Origin: Cololabis saira
Taxonomy: Eukaryota > Chordata > Actinopteri > Beloniformes > Belonidae
Direction of reading: 5' to 3'
Length of the DNA: 64,000 nucleotides
Assembly: GCF_033807715.1 (NCBI RefSeq)
Contig: NC_084599.1
Span: 5,133,125 to 5,197,124 of the forward strand
Shown here one piece after another: positions 10,775-21,212 of this stretch. Position 1 is the first letter of the stretch; each line of letters opens with the position of its first letter. The position numbers and the translations under genes are program-made. The notes under the pieces were generated by a model. The model saw only the letters and a program-made list of their open reading frames with translations, was not told where the DNA came from and searched no databases.

Positions 10775-10883
10775 GTCTACCATGGCTTTTCAGGAGCTGT
10801 CAATAGTGATTCTGGGTCAGTTGTACCTCTTCAGGGATGCCAGTGACCTTCTCCCTTCACCCTCTCTACCACTGACTAGACCT
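10775..10883 (+). pseudogene. Inverted partial copy of the repeat-protein gene
   Basis: On the plus strand this stretch resembles the minus-strand gene at 9093-10389. First comes one repeat unit (GGAGCTGTC...GTACCTCTTCAGG at about 10794-10836). It runs straight into the exon 3 motif DASDLLPSPSLPL (compare DASDFLPSPPLPP). The sequence between repeat and motif is shortened, and the copy is cut by the transposon at 10884. Too short and broken to be a gene. Confidence 0.55.
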
Positions 10884-11258
10884 GGGGCCTCATGTACAAA
10901 ATGTGCGGCGCCAGGGGTTAATTTGTGCCGGATCCTGCCGGAACAAGATCCGGCACCTCTCGATTTTGGCCTCCCTGTGTTCCGGGACTTATTTGGGCAG
11001 ATCTGGCACCTCTCGTATATATAAAACAATAATAATATAAAAAAGTTTTTTTTTAATGTATAAAAAATAATTATATGCATAAATTCATTTACAGAACAAA
11101 TCCCAAGAATTTCATGTTGTTTATAAAGATTTAACGTCATTTGAAAGAGTCGGAGATTTGTTGATGCAATGAAAAGATGGGCCAGCAAACCATGCCCCTG
11201 ACCAAAAAAACTTTGGAAATTTGCTGGATCTGGGGAGCAAGCAGCGAGCAACGCAAAC

Positions 11259-11471
11259 ATGTCAAAAAGACAGCGGAATTTACTGTCTTTTTTCAAAAAG
11301 AAGGAAGAGTTGCATGATTCTTCAAAACGAATCAGAAAAGCAACAAGCGGCGATGAGGGCAGCTGCAGCACAATCAATGTGGTCCTTGCGCCACGGACAC
11401 ATACACATGAATGGATTTGTGTCGGTTGCTGTGTGGATTATGTTCTCACTACAAATAAAAAAACGGGCTGA
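11259..11471 (+). pseudogene. hAT (ZMYM-type) transposase N-terminal fragment
   Basis: 70 open residues starting MSKRQRNLLSFFKKKEE, the typical beginning of ZMYM/TTF-finger hAT transposases of fish. No zinc finger or catalytic domain follows; the frame ends at 11471. It is the only coding trace inside the 1.1-kb hAT and complements the relic at 28771-31386, which lacks this N-terminus. Confidence 0.55.
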
Positions 11472-11879
11472 AGCCCCCCCAAATTTGATCTCAGCCCCCC
11501 CCAAAATTAAGAGGACATTTTTCCCTTTCCAACGATACCAATATTGTGTTTGTACAATTTAAAACTGCGTTATTTTGGGGTTGATGCAGCCGCGTCTCTC
11601 TGCCTGCAGTCACTGCACTGTGCAGCAATGTCCCGCCCACAGCACCATCTGATTGGTTACACACAGAGACAGGCACGGGAAACAGCCAATCAGCGGTGAA
11701 GGCTGTGCATGCTCTGTGCTCACACAAACATAGCGGAGAATAAGTTTAGCCGGGTAGAGAAGCTCCGGAGCTAAGTTTCCAAGGTAAGTTAAGGCAGCAG
11801 ACACCATATTATTGTTATTCTAGCTTTCCAAAGTGCACCAGATTGATGCATTTAAATGCATTATGCTGAAAAAATTTCC

Positions 11880-11958
11880 CGGGGGGGTGGGGGGGGAGGG
11901 GGGGGGCGGTTGTGTTGTGCGTGCGTCCCCCCCCGGAAATTCCCCCCCCCCCCCCCGC
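11880..11958. repeat. G-run and C-run pair
   Basis: Long G-rich tract (11880-11909) followed after about 20 bases by C-rich tracts (11929-11958). It can form a G-quadruplex or a GC hairpin. Length in the assembly may be unreliable. Confidence 0.9.
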
Positions 11959-12455
11959 CCGGTACCCTCTCGATGTTCCGGGACCTCTTCATGGACAAAT
12001 TAAGCACTGTGCGGCATACAAAAAACGTGCGTATGCCACTTTCTACGCTCACGGTCGGATATACAAAGAATGATTTGAACGTAGAAAGTTGCGGTCTTTC
12101 ACGCACACACCAAGGCTGGCGTATGCACTTTTCTGAGGTTTTGTCCGTTGGCGACACTCACTGGTGATGCAGTGAAGTGCAGAATATGAGGAAAAGTGAC
12201 GTCAACAATCAGTTCACGACCACCTGAAGGACACGACAGTCCCGACATCACCAAATAAGTTACACAAGAGTGGAGCTGCAACAATCTCACAATCAACCAC
12301 ATGATCTGAAGATACAACTAAAGGCAGGAGCTCAACGATGGAACCCGCAAATCCCGATGGCAGCTTTGGCTCCATTAGAGGAACCTGCTGATGCATCAGA
12401 TCACACCCATCTGCTGGTCCAGGACTAAGACTGGACCATCAGCTGGTTTAGGTAC

Positions 12456-12743
12456 TGTTAAGTGTTGATGTATGATTGCTTATTATTACTGTACTGTTGT
12501 TTATCACAAGAAGAGCTGACGTCATGACGTCAGCGACTACTATAAGTGGGAGTGTTCGTGCCCCGTTTCTTTCTCTCTGCCCTCTGCACTGGCTCTGATA
12601 GAGAGCAGTCTGTTTGTGCGTTATTGAAATAAATATGCCAGCTGGCTAAAGAAATCAAGTCGTTTCATATTAGAATTATTCTTCCGCTGCAAGTAGGCAA
12701 AAGGTATAAGCCTACATTGCTAGTGTGACCATGGTTTTTATCA
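12456..12743 (+). repeat. Copia 5' LTR (288 bp)
   Basis: Starts TGTTAAGTG and ends TTTATCA. It holds two abutting CRE sites (12517-12532), a TATA box (TATAAGT, 12541-12547) and an AATAAA signal near 12629-12634. The right limit is set by the terminal CA directly before the primer-binding site. No 3' partner is present for comparison. Confidence 0.7.
12517..12547 (+). promoter_or_regulatory. Tandem CRE pair and TATA box of the Copia LTR
   Basis: TGACGTCA occurs twice with no gap (12517-12524 and 12525-12532), followed 8 bases later by TATAAGT. CRE sites bind CREB/ATF proteins. The arrangement suggests transcription of the element responded to cAMP or stress signals; that response is inferred. 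Confidence 0.65.
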
Positions 12744-12757
12744 GGTTATGGGCCCAG
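12744..12757 (+). promoter_or_regulatory. Copia primer-binding site matching the inside of initiator tRNA-Met
   Basis: GGTTATGGGCCCAG directly follows the LTR. All but its first base (13 bases) are complementary to the anticodon arm of initiator tRNA-Met, as can be checked on the tRNA genes at 35617-35688 and 50933-51004. Drosophila copia is known to prime from an internal half of this tRNA. The match is seen; its use as primer is inferred from the family. Confidence 0.8.
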
Positions 12758-12940
12758 GTCACGAAATAGATTCTAAATGTTAGTCGACGACGAGCAAACT
12801 AGTAAGACGTCTGCCTGCTAGTGCGGTGAAGTAACGGTAGCTAGTTAGCTGCAAAGTACAGCTAGTTTAGCGGCGGGAGAACCGCGGGAAGCTAAAGCTA
12901 GGCTAACGGGCGGCAAAACGGAGCTACAAATGTATGAGCC

Positions 12941-14149
12941 ATGGCGAACAGAGGCAAGAGCAAGTGGCCCACGTTTGACGGGAGGGCAGAGGAGTATGAA
13001 CTCTGGGAAGAGAGGATGCTGTGCTGTATGCACGGAGCAGGTCTGAAAAAGACTATTTTGGAAGAGCCAGCAGGACCCCTGACAGCAGAACAGCAGGCCC
13101 TGGATGACAAGCTGAACGCCGACGCATATTGAGCGTTGACGCCCCTTCTCGACAACACGAGTCTCGGACTGATATTCAGGGACACAAAGGATAAGGGTCG
13201 AGAGAGTCTCAAAGTGTTGAGGGAGCACTATATTGGTAAAGGTAGACCCCGCATCATCTCCCTGTACATAACAATGACTGCACTGAAGAAAGCTGACACA
13301 GAGACTGTGACTGAATATATTATCAGGGCAGAGCAGATTATTACCACTCTTAAAAGCGCAGGTGAGGCGCCAAGCGAAGGGCTGATGATGGCAATGGTTA
13401 TTCGGGGGCTACCAGAGAAGTACAAGCCGTTCACGCTGATGGTGACGCACGGCTCAGCGGACATGTCGCTGGGAGAGTTCAAGGCCAAGCTGCGGAACTT
13501 TGAGGCTGCGGAGGACACAGACCCAGTCGTCGAGGAGGCGGGAGAGAGGGTGCTGAAGGCCCGGGCGGCGCCAAAGAGGAAGACGAGCGGGCCCCCAACG
13601 GAGCTGGCGTGTTGGAGATGTGGAGAAAGGGGCCACCGGAACGATGGCTGTAAAAACATGGTTTGGTGTAGTTTCTGCAAACATTCCGGGCATGCAGACA
13701 AGGCGTGCAGAAAGAAACGTGGACAGAGCGCTCGGTATGCGTGTGTCCAAGACGGCGTATATGACGACAGCCACGAAGGGCACCGAGATGACGGCCGGAG
13801 AGCGGCGGGAAGAGAGGACTACTCTTTCAGAGCAGAGACGGAGGACGGCAGCCGGTCAGCGCAGCAGATCCAGAGAAAGGGAATGATTGTGGACACTGGT
13901 GCGTCATCCCACATTATCAACGACAGGAGGTGGTTCAAGAACTTTGACAGCGACTTCCAGCCGGAGAGACACAGCATGGAGCTAGCAGACGGGAAGTGCA
14001 CTTTCGGTCTGGCACAAGGTAAGGGAGACGCACAGGTGTGCCTCATAGACAATGAGGGGCGCCGGTGTACAGTGACATTAAAGGTCAAAAGCCCTCTACA
14101 TCCCTTCCTTCCCCCAAGAACTGTTCTCAGTAAAGTGTGCTACTGCTAA
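12941..14149 (+). pseudogene. Copia gag and protease
   Basis: Gag starts at the ATG at 12941 (MANRGKSKWPTFDGRAEEYE, the usual copia opening). A TGA at 13130-13132 interrupts it in frame, probably a mutated TGG, and translation would resume in the same frame. Two zinc knuckles follow: CWRCGERGHRNDGC near 13612 and CSFCKHSGHADKAC near 13672, with the CCHC spacing used for RNA packaging. The aspartic protease motif DTGASSHI lies near 13894. The frame is lost at 14149 after the protease. Upstream sequence shows no better start. Confidence 0.85.
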
Positions 14150-14220
14150 TGGTGCCAAAGTATTCTTCGAGGAAGCTTAAGATGCTCTTGTTAGCCTTGA
14201 TGGCACAAGGTTTGATATTC

Positions 14221-14596
14221 ATGTATGTAAAAGAATGTACTACTTGCAAACCGAGTGTGATGAAAATGATGTGTGTAATGTCAGCCATGATATCCAGACA
14301 TGGCATGAGATAATGGGTCATTGCAATTACGAGGATATGTTGAAATTGCAGGATATGACAGTAGGCATGCATATTAAAGGTGCAAAGCGTAGGCCTGATA
14401 AAGAATGTGATGTCTGCATAACGGGGAAATTCACCCAAACGAGAAACAGAGGTCCAACTGAAAAGGTAAATACACCACTTGAGATGGTGAACACAGATCT
14501 TGCTGGCCCAGTAAACAATGAGTCTATAGATGGTTTTAAGTATATACAGTCTTTCATAGATGTGTGTACTGGAGCAGTGTTTGTTTACTTTCTTAA
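14221..14596 (+). pseudogene. Copia integrase, first part
   Basis: Residues read WHEIMGHCNYEDML then CDVCITGKF, giving the HHCC zinc-binding domain of copia integrase. VNTDLAGPVN follows (first catalytic Asp of the DDE triad) and then KYIQSFIDVCTGAVFVYFLK. The reading frame is cut at 14597 by the TTAA element; the rest of integrase continues at 19787. Confidence 0.85.
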
Positions 14597-14643
14597 AGCA
14601 GCACAATGTAACTTTCAGCTTTTGTTGAGTTTGGCGGCATCTT

Positions 14644-15039
14644 TTGGACAAAAGCGGTAGTGCTTTACCAGAAAGAACACTACATTTCCCAAGAGCACCA
14701 GCGCGTACTGCCGGAAAACTCCTGTCCCAGTCACGTGCATTTGTTTTGTTAGCGAATGAAGACGGGACGGACTTTCAAAACTACTTTTCTGTTTCACCAA
14801 GTGAACAGACGGAACGCAAAAAAAAGATGTTAAACTGCTGGAAAGGAAAGAAAATAATGATTATTAACGGTCTGGATCCATATGAAATCCCCTATCAAAG
14901 AGTGGAGCTCCTCGTCGGAGCTCCACTCTTTAGTAAGGATTTACTGCCTCAGTTCTGCACAACCCACGTCTTACTACCTTGTTTAGGAGTGTCTGGCAGC
15001 TGCTTTGGTAAATGTTTGACTCGCCATGTGTTTCAATAA
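14644..15039 (+). pseudogene. ORF remnant of the TTAA element
   Basis: 131 open residues. The stretch WKGKKIMIINGLDPYEIP is similar to the N-terminal region of transposon-borne proteins repeated in fish genomes, but I cannot name the family with confidence. The frame then runs through a local palindrome (14897-14931) and becomes unrelated sequence. A polyadenylation signal AATAAA lies at about 15037. An ACTACATTTCCCA motif, resembling ZNF143-type sites, lies upstream near 14670. Confidence 0.35.
14897..14931. repeat. 35-bp palindrome, 15-base arms
   Basis: Perfect arms 14897-14911 and 14917-14931 (AAAGAGTGGAGCTCC and complement) with a 5-base loop, lying inside the coding remnant of the TTAA element. 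Confidence 0.95.
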
Positions 15040-15374
15040 ATTAGTATAATAGTACAACATACAGTACATGTTTTGTATTACTCTTACTTCTCTTTTCTTT
15101 TTTTGACTGCTATCTAATGCTGAAGAGGCTCCGAGGCGTGAGCAATATTTTTGTTTTCCTTGTGAGATTATTTTTTTCCTCTGCAGCTACAAATAGAGTT
15201 AATATCTTTTCCTCAACAAACTAGTTTTATCTGAAGATTGGGGTTAATCGCACCGCAGAGAGCTGGCCAGCAACTGCTTTTAGCTGGAGAAGTGGGGAAT
15301 AAAACCCGTATGAACGATCCGACCCCGGTCTGTGTGAGTGTTTGTTTGTTTGTGGTTTAATAAACCCGTGTTTT

Positions 15375-15718
15375 TTTTTTATAGGGGCACGGTGGCGCAG
15401 CAGGTAGTGCAGCCGTCTCACAGCAAGAAGGTCCTGGGTTCGATTCCCGCCGGGGACGCTGTCTTCAGTCTTCAGCGCCCACACCCTGGGTGGGGTTGGC
15501 GAAAGGATCCTTCTGTGTGGAGTTTGCATGTTCTCCCTGTGTTCCCCTGGGTAGCGATGTGAGCTGCCCTCACAAAAGCATGCACACAGTCCTGGGCTGC
15601 CCCCTCTGGCCAACCGGGCGGGGCCCTCACTGGGTTGGCAGAGGATGGCAATGCACAGGACTGTTAGGTAGGAGCACTGGGTGATTAAATGGGGAAAAAA
15701 CCGGGATGAAAATAAATA
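15375..15718 (+). mobile_element. tRNA-derived SINE with 16-bp target duplication
   Basis: Flanked by AATAAACCCGTGTTTT at 15359-15374 and 15719-15734. The head has a perfect A box (TGGCGCAGCAGG) and B box (GGTTCGATTCC) of a Pol III promoter, near 15398 and 15438. The body contains CTGGGTGGGG and ends in an AAAT-rich tail. It resembles the fish SINE family beginning GGGGCACGGTGGCGCAG. The long target duplication shows LINE-driven retroposition. Confidence 0.8.
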
Positions 15719-16560
15719 AATAAACCCGTGTTTTGATCCGACCCCCGGTGTGCGTGTTTGTGGTTTACTGAGGATGACGTCTGAGGATGTTTGGTCGTTA
15801 CAGCCGCGCTCCAAGCGAGCCGACGACTCTTTAATTTGTTATCTCAGATACTTGGCCGACCTCCGTGGTTCTGCCTCCGATAAGAGGCGGTAAAAAGTTA
15901 AACCATTAGCGATCTTTTCCCCACGTCTGTTATGTGTGGAGCTGCTGCAGCCACAACACAGCAACGGGATACCAGCTTCTCCTGAGCTCTGCGCTCCACG
16001 CCCCGCCCATTTGGCGGATGAGTGAACGCTGGCGCGACTGGCTGCCGCTGCTCACCGGCACTTCTAAATTTATTTGTCTTTTCGCTGTCTCACGACCCAC
16101 ATCTGACTGTGCATCTGTGGTCACTCGGGTAAAAGTCCTCACTACCTACTCGTAACAACTAAACGGCTCGATTGTCACTCCTACGTGGCTGTGTTTGCAA
16201 CGCTTGCTCACCTGCTCTGCTCCGGCGGCTACCGAGCCCCATCAGGACCTGCTCACCTCGCGTTGCCCGAGTCCACACCAACAATGTGGTCTGACGGGAT
16301 CTACATCTGGTCCGTGCTTGCCTGGATTCTCCTGTTGCTCGCTCGCCAGCCCGTGACTGGACTGCTCCAATACTCAGCGGTGGAGCTCCTGAGACTGCGC
16401 TTCCATCTGCGCGAGCCTCCGCCGACTGGACTACACCTCCACCCGGACATCGCCTTAATACCCAAGCGGAGATACATCACACTCCCGTCGCTCCCTACTT
16501 TACACCGGCCGATCTGCCAACCACAGCGTCCTAGCCAGCCTAGCCCGGTCGGCTAACTCA

Positions 16561-17592
16561 GCTGTCAAGTGCGGCACCGCCACTGTCAACTTCGGTCTGC
16601 TAAACATCTGTTCACTCACCAACAAGGGGCATCTCATCCAGGATCTCCTCAGCGACCGTAAGTTTGACTTAATTTGTCTAACTGAGACATGGCAACAGCC
16701 CAATGACTTTTCCCAACTCAATTACTCAACTCCTCCGGGGTTTGTTTACATCTGTCAACCCCGCTGTTCCGGCCGAGGAGGAGGTCTCGCGATAATTTAC
16801 CGCGAGACCTTGAAAGTCTCGCCGCTGTCTGTCCCTGCCTTCAGCTCCTTTGAATCCACAGTATGTCAACTGTCTGGACCTATTCCCACAACCATTGCAA
16901 CCGTTTACCGCCCCCCGAAACCAAATGTCGAGTTCTTAAATGACTTCGCTGCTTTTCTCACACACCTTTCCACTCTCTCACCAAACACAATATTGCTGGG
17001 AGATTTTAACATACACATGGACAATATAAACCATCCTCTCACCAGAGACTTTACATCCTGTCTTGAGAGCTCTGGATTTCAGCAGCACACCCACTTCTCC
17101 ACACACTCCAATGGACACATTTTGGATTTAATCTGCTGCTCTGGTGTCACCCCTTCTGACTGTGCTGCAGCTGAACTCCCCATCACTGACCACTTCCTCC
17201 TCTCATTCAACATCGATCTCACTCTGTCCACCACTAAGTCCCCACGTCTCATCTTCTTCTGCAATATTAAGGACATAAATTTGGATTCTTTCTCCTCTAG
17301 TGTCGACAACTTCATGGACTTTGCAGATGTAACCACCCCTGAACAGCTGGTTTCACATTACAATACAGGACTCCATGATATTCTCGACTCTCTCGCTCCA
17401 CTAAAAACCAGATCTGTTTCTTTCACCCTTTCTGCTCCCTGGTTTATGCCTGACCTTCGGCTCATGAAAGCCAAAGGAAGGCAGCTCGAGCGGCTTCACC
17501 GTAAAACTGGTCTGTCTGTCCACAGAGAAATGTACAAAGATCACCTTATGCATTACCGGGACTGTATTGCCAAATCCAAATCAAACTACTAG
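16561..17592 (+). pseudogene. L2 LINE endonuclease domain
   Basis: Open from about 16502 in this frame. APE-type endonuclease motifs: FGLLNICSL (near 16590), LICLTETW (near 16670, catalytic Glu), ATVYRPPK (near 16900), LLGDFNIHMD (near 16995), HILDLIC (near 17118) and ITDHFLL (near 17180, His). A linker follows with PWFMPDLRLMKAKGRQLERL. The frame ends at TAG 17590-17592, after which the same frame continues readable. The upstream stretch 16185-16556 (ELLRLRFHL, ALIPKRRYI) is the usual L2 N-terminus in another frame. Confidence 0.82.
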
Positions 17593-17912
17593 TCCAGCAT
17601 AATCTGTTCAAACGCAGGCAACACCAAGTCACTGTTTTCATTGTTCAACAATATCACCCGTTCCCCAGTCTCTATACCACCCCATCTCTACTCAACTGCC
17701 TTCTGTAACTCTATACTGTCTTTTTTCTACACCAAAATCCTGCAAATCCATCACGACCTTGGTTCTACCTCCCTCAGCGTCACTTCCGATCTCCACTTGC
17801 CCACCCACCCCTTCTCCTCCTTTGAGCTCCCCACCCTCTCGGAGATGTTTGACCTCATACACAGGTCCAAGCCCACCTCCCGACAGTCCTGGTTAAATCC
17901 TGCCTCCCCTCT

Positions 17913-19367
17913 TTGGTCCCCCTCATTTCTGCCATCATCCACTCCTCTCTCACCACTGGAACTGTTCCTTCATCATTCAAAATTGCTGCAATAACCCCAA
18001 TCCTGAAAAAACCTGGTGCAGATCCTACCAACTTCAATAATTTCCGTCCTATCTCAAACCTGCCCTTCATTTCCAAGATCTTCGAAAAAATAGTCACTAC
18101 ACAACTCCAGCACCATTTATCACTTAACAACTTGTATGAACAATTCCAGTCTGGCTTCCGCCCCCTCCATAGCACCGAAACTGCACTTGTAAAAATAACC
18201 AATGACCTCCTCATGGCAGCTGATTCTGGTTTACTCACTATCCTCATCCTCCTTGACCTGAGTGCGGCCTTCGACACCATCAGCCACCCCATCCTCCTCA
18301 ATAGACTTCGCGCCATCGGCATCACCCACACTCCTCTAAACTGGTTCAGTTCCTACCTCACAGGCCGCACTCAGTTCATTCAACTTAAATCTTTCACATC
18401 CCAGCCTTCCCCTGTCACTTCAGGTGTGCCCCAGGGCTCTGTCCTGGGGCCCCTCCTTTTCATCATCTATCTTCTCCCCCTCGGCAACATCTTCCGTAAG
18501 TACAACATCAGCTTTCACTGCTACGCGGATGACACCCAGCTCTACCTCTCCAGTAAGTCCACCTCCACCCTCCCACCTTCGTCCCTTGCTGACTGCCTAA
18601 CAGATATCAAATCCTGGTTCTCTTCCAACTTCCTCAAATTAAACAGTGACAAAACCGAGGTCCTCCTCATTGGTTCTAAATCAACATTATCCAAAACCGA
18701 CAGTTTCCCTATACTCATTGACAACTCCACTGTTTCCCCCTCCCCACAGGTCAAGAGTCTGGGTGTCATCCTCGACAGTACCCTATCTTTTCATTCTCAT
18801 ATCAACAACATTACCCGGTCCGCTTATTTCCACCTGCGCAACATCAACCGCCTCCGCCCCTCCCTCACCCCCCACACCACTTCTATTCTCGTGCATAGCC
18901 TCGTCACTTCCCGCCTTGACTATTGTAACTCTCTCCTCTCCGGTGTCATTCACAAATTCCTCCACAAACTCCAGTTAGTCCAGAATTCAGCTGCCCGCAT
19001 CATCTCAAGGACCCCATCCATCAACCACATCCCCCCCGTCCTACAACAGCTCCACTGGCTTCCAATAAAACACAGAATCCACTTCAAAATCCTTCTCCTA
19101 ACATTCAAGTCAATCCACAACCATGCCCCTCCCTACCTGTCGGACCTCCTCCACGTCGCCACGCCCTCACGCACCCTCAGATCCTCCTCCTCCATCCACC
19201 TGACTGTTCCACCTGCCCGTCTTGCCACCATGGGGAGCAGAGCATTCAGCCGCTCTGCTCCCCGTCTCTGGAACAGCCTACCACCGGATCTCAGGAACAC
19301 CACCTCACTCCCTCACTTCAAATCCAAACTGAAAACCCACCTGTTCAGAACTGCCTTCTCCCTCTGA
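17913..19367 (+). pseudogene. L2 LINE reverse transcriptase and C-terminal domain
   Basis: 484 uninterrupted residues. Reverse-transcriptase blocks: [54 protein letters not shown] (catalytic Asp), [13 protein letters not shown] and [11 protein letters not shown] (catalytic YADD), then [15 protein letters not shown]. The C-terminal part has [33 protein letters not shown] and APRLWNSLP. The domain itself looks intact; inactivity comes from the breaks upstream. The start at 17913 is only the first in-frame start after the frame change. Confidence 0.88.
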
Positions 19368-19786
19368 CCCCACTTGCACTGTGTCATTGTCGTGGTTTTT
19401 TAACTTAATCTGAGTATTTGTTTACCCCCTAGCTTTTATTACTATGTTATACTGTTTTTAACCATTGTACGGCAACCTTGACTGTTTAGAAAGGCGCCTT
19501 CAAATAAAATGTATTATTATTATTATTATTTTCGTCTCGACTACGAATCGAGAAGGAGGGGGAAGTGATTTATGCCGTAAAGCAGTCAAAGCCGTAAAAA
19601 ATGTGTAGTTTTTTAGTGTGGCAGGGTTCCTACCATGCTCCTCAAAGTTACATAGTGCCAGTGAAGGTGATACAGACCCCTCAGACCATGACAGAGGTTC
19701 ATTAAACCTGTTGGAAGTTGATGTTCCATCACAATGACTCTGGAAATACGATATTAAGGTGGAAAAGTTACATAGTGCTGCTTTAA

Positions 19787-21212
19787 AGCAAAGAGTGATG
19801 CACTTCAGGCTACTGAGAAGTTTTTAGCCGACGTAGCGCCTTATGGCAATGTAAAATGCATACGGTCAGACAACAGAACCGAGTTCACTAACCGAGAGTT
19901 CCAGACACTACTGAGGAAGAACAGAATCAGACATGAGACGTCCTGTCCTTACTCCCCGCACCAGAACGGGATAGCTGAGAGGGAAGGACGTACTCTTTTC
20001 GAGATGGCCAGATGTAAGCTTATAGACAGTAACTTACCTAAGAGTCTGTGGCACTATTCCGTTCAGGAAGCAGCATACTCAAGGAATCAGTGCTTTAATA
20101 AGCACACAGGCACCGCCCCATACACAGCACTGAGAGGGAAAGAGTGTAATCTAGCCAGGATGCACAAGTTTGGATCAGTGTGTTACGCCTACCAACAGGA
20201 CAGAGGTAAACTAGAATCTAGGTTTGATAGAGGACTCTTTGTAGGGCATGACAAGGGCAGTCCTGCTTTTCTAGTTTATTATCCCGGTAAAGGGAATGTG
20301 CAGAAGCACAGACTGGTAAAGTTTGTCACCCAGACAACACGTGAGAACGAGACACAGACGCAGGAGCTAGGAATGGACCCTAGAACAGATGGTGAGGAGA
20401 GATATACACCACAGTCTAGTGTGAGCACAGACGAGCAGGCTGATGGTCCACAGTCAACTGAGGATGGTGGCGAGAAGCACCCCAGGGTGACGTCACATGC
20501 CTCAAGCAGTGGGAGATATCCCACCCGAGAGCGTAAACCGCCGGGGTATCTGAGAGGTTATATTACTCAGGAGGACGGTAAGGAGGATGACAGTAGTCTC
20601 ACCAGCATAGACTATTGCTATAGAGCGGTGTGTTGTGTACCGACAACCTTTAAAGAGGTCATGACATCACCAGCGTCAGGAAAGTGGCAGAGAGCGATGG
20701 ACGAGGAAATTAAGTCCTTAGAGGACAACCGGACCTTTACTTTGACTAAGTTGCCAGAGGGCAGAAAGACAGTGGGAGGAAGATGGGTATACTCCATCAA
20801 AGAGGACAGTGACGGACACGAGCAATACAAGGCTTGGTTTGTAGCCAAAGGATACAGTCAGAGGGCGGGGATAGATTACGGTGAAACATTCTCGCCTACA
20901 GAAAATCTGACCAGTGTTCGTGTAGTGATGCAGAAGGCAGCCCAAGACAACTTGATCTTACATCAAATGGACGTTGAAACAGCGTATCTGCACGCGCCCA
21001 TAGACAGAGATATTTACATGGAACAGCCTGAGGGTTATGAGAAAGAGGGAGAGAAGCTAGTATGTAAGCTAGAGAAGTCCATTTACGTCTGAAACAGTCA
21101 GGGCATAATTGGAATGAGATGCTTCACACATGCCTGATAGAAGACAACTTCACACAGAACCCTGCAGACCACTGTGTGTACACTAAAGAGTCTAAAGAGG
21201 CAGAGAAGGTAA
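19787..21212 (+). pseudogene. Copia integrase second part and reverse transcriptase, truncated
   Basis: Continues the integrase with IRSDNRTEF (second Asp of DDE) and PHQNGIAERE (catalytic Glu) near 19860-19980. The C-terminal region with FDRGLFVGHDKGS follows near 20225. Reverse transcriptase begins with RWVYSIKEDSDG and YKAWFVAKGYSQRAGIDYGETFSP (20780-20895) and goes on to QMDVETAYLHAPIDRDIYMEQPEG (20965-21030). Near 21090 one base is missing in the YGLKQSG motif and the frame shifts. Homology stops at about 21212, before the YVDD active site. Confidence 0.85.

Larger units (their letters stand above)
10910..12007 (+). mobile_element. Non-autonomous hAT element, 8-bp target duplication TGTGCGGC
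   Basis: 1,098-bp element flanked by exact TGTGCGGC copies at 10902-10909 and 12008-12015, the 8-bp duplication expected of hAT. Ends share TTAATTTGT with CC (left) and its complement (right). It holds a short transposase N-terminus (11259-11471) and G/C homopolymer runs at 11880-11958. Removing it rejoins the outer element's repeated GTGCGGCATAC sequence. Confidence 0.75.
15740..19533 (+). mobile_element. L2 (Maui-like) LINE, nearly full length
   Basis: Plus-strand L2-clade LINE with its 5' UTR, endonuclease and reverse transcriptase, and a 3' end running into an ATT microsatellite (19513-19533), as is usual for this clade. The 5' limit is approximate. Only a few lesions separate it from an intact ORF: a frame change near 16500, a TAG at 17590-17592 and a frame change near 17905. 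It sits inside the TTAA element. Confidence 0.85.
14597..19782. mobile_element. TTAA-type DNA element inserted in Copia integrase
   Basis: Left end AGCAGCACAATGTAACTTT, right end AAAGTTACATAGTGCTGCT (complement apart from one base at 14605/19774 and the outer edge), flanked by TTAA at 14593-14596 and 19783-19786. Deleting element plus one TTAA restores the copia integrase frame. TTAA duplications are typical of piggyBac and Kolobok transposons; the ends do not decide between them. It contains a partial ORF (14644-15039), a SINE and an L2 LINE, so only the outer pieces (14597-15300 and 19540-19782) are its own. Confidence 0.8.
12456..21212 (+). mobile_element. Copia (Ty1/copia) retrotransposon, 5' LTR present, 3' end lost
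   Basis: 5' LTR 12456-12743 (TG...CA), primer site 12744-12757, gag-pol from 12941. Domain order gag, protease, integrase, reverse transcriptase defines Ty1/copia. Integrase is split at 14597-19782 by a TTAA element. The match ends at about 21212, before the reverse-transcriptase YVDD motif, so the second half of RT, RNase H and the 3' LTR are gone. One in-frame TGA in gag, a frame loss after protease and a single-base deletion near 21090 add to the decay. Confidence 0.85.

Noticed and set aside
10817..11377. 186-residue minus-strand frame over the hAT left half
   Set aside because: Crosses the exact target duplication of the hAT, so it is a chance frame.
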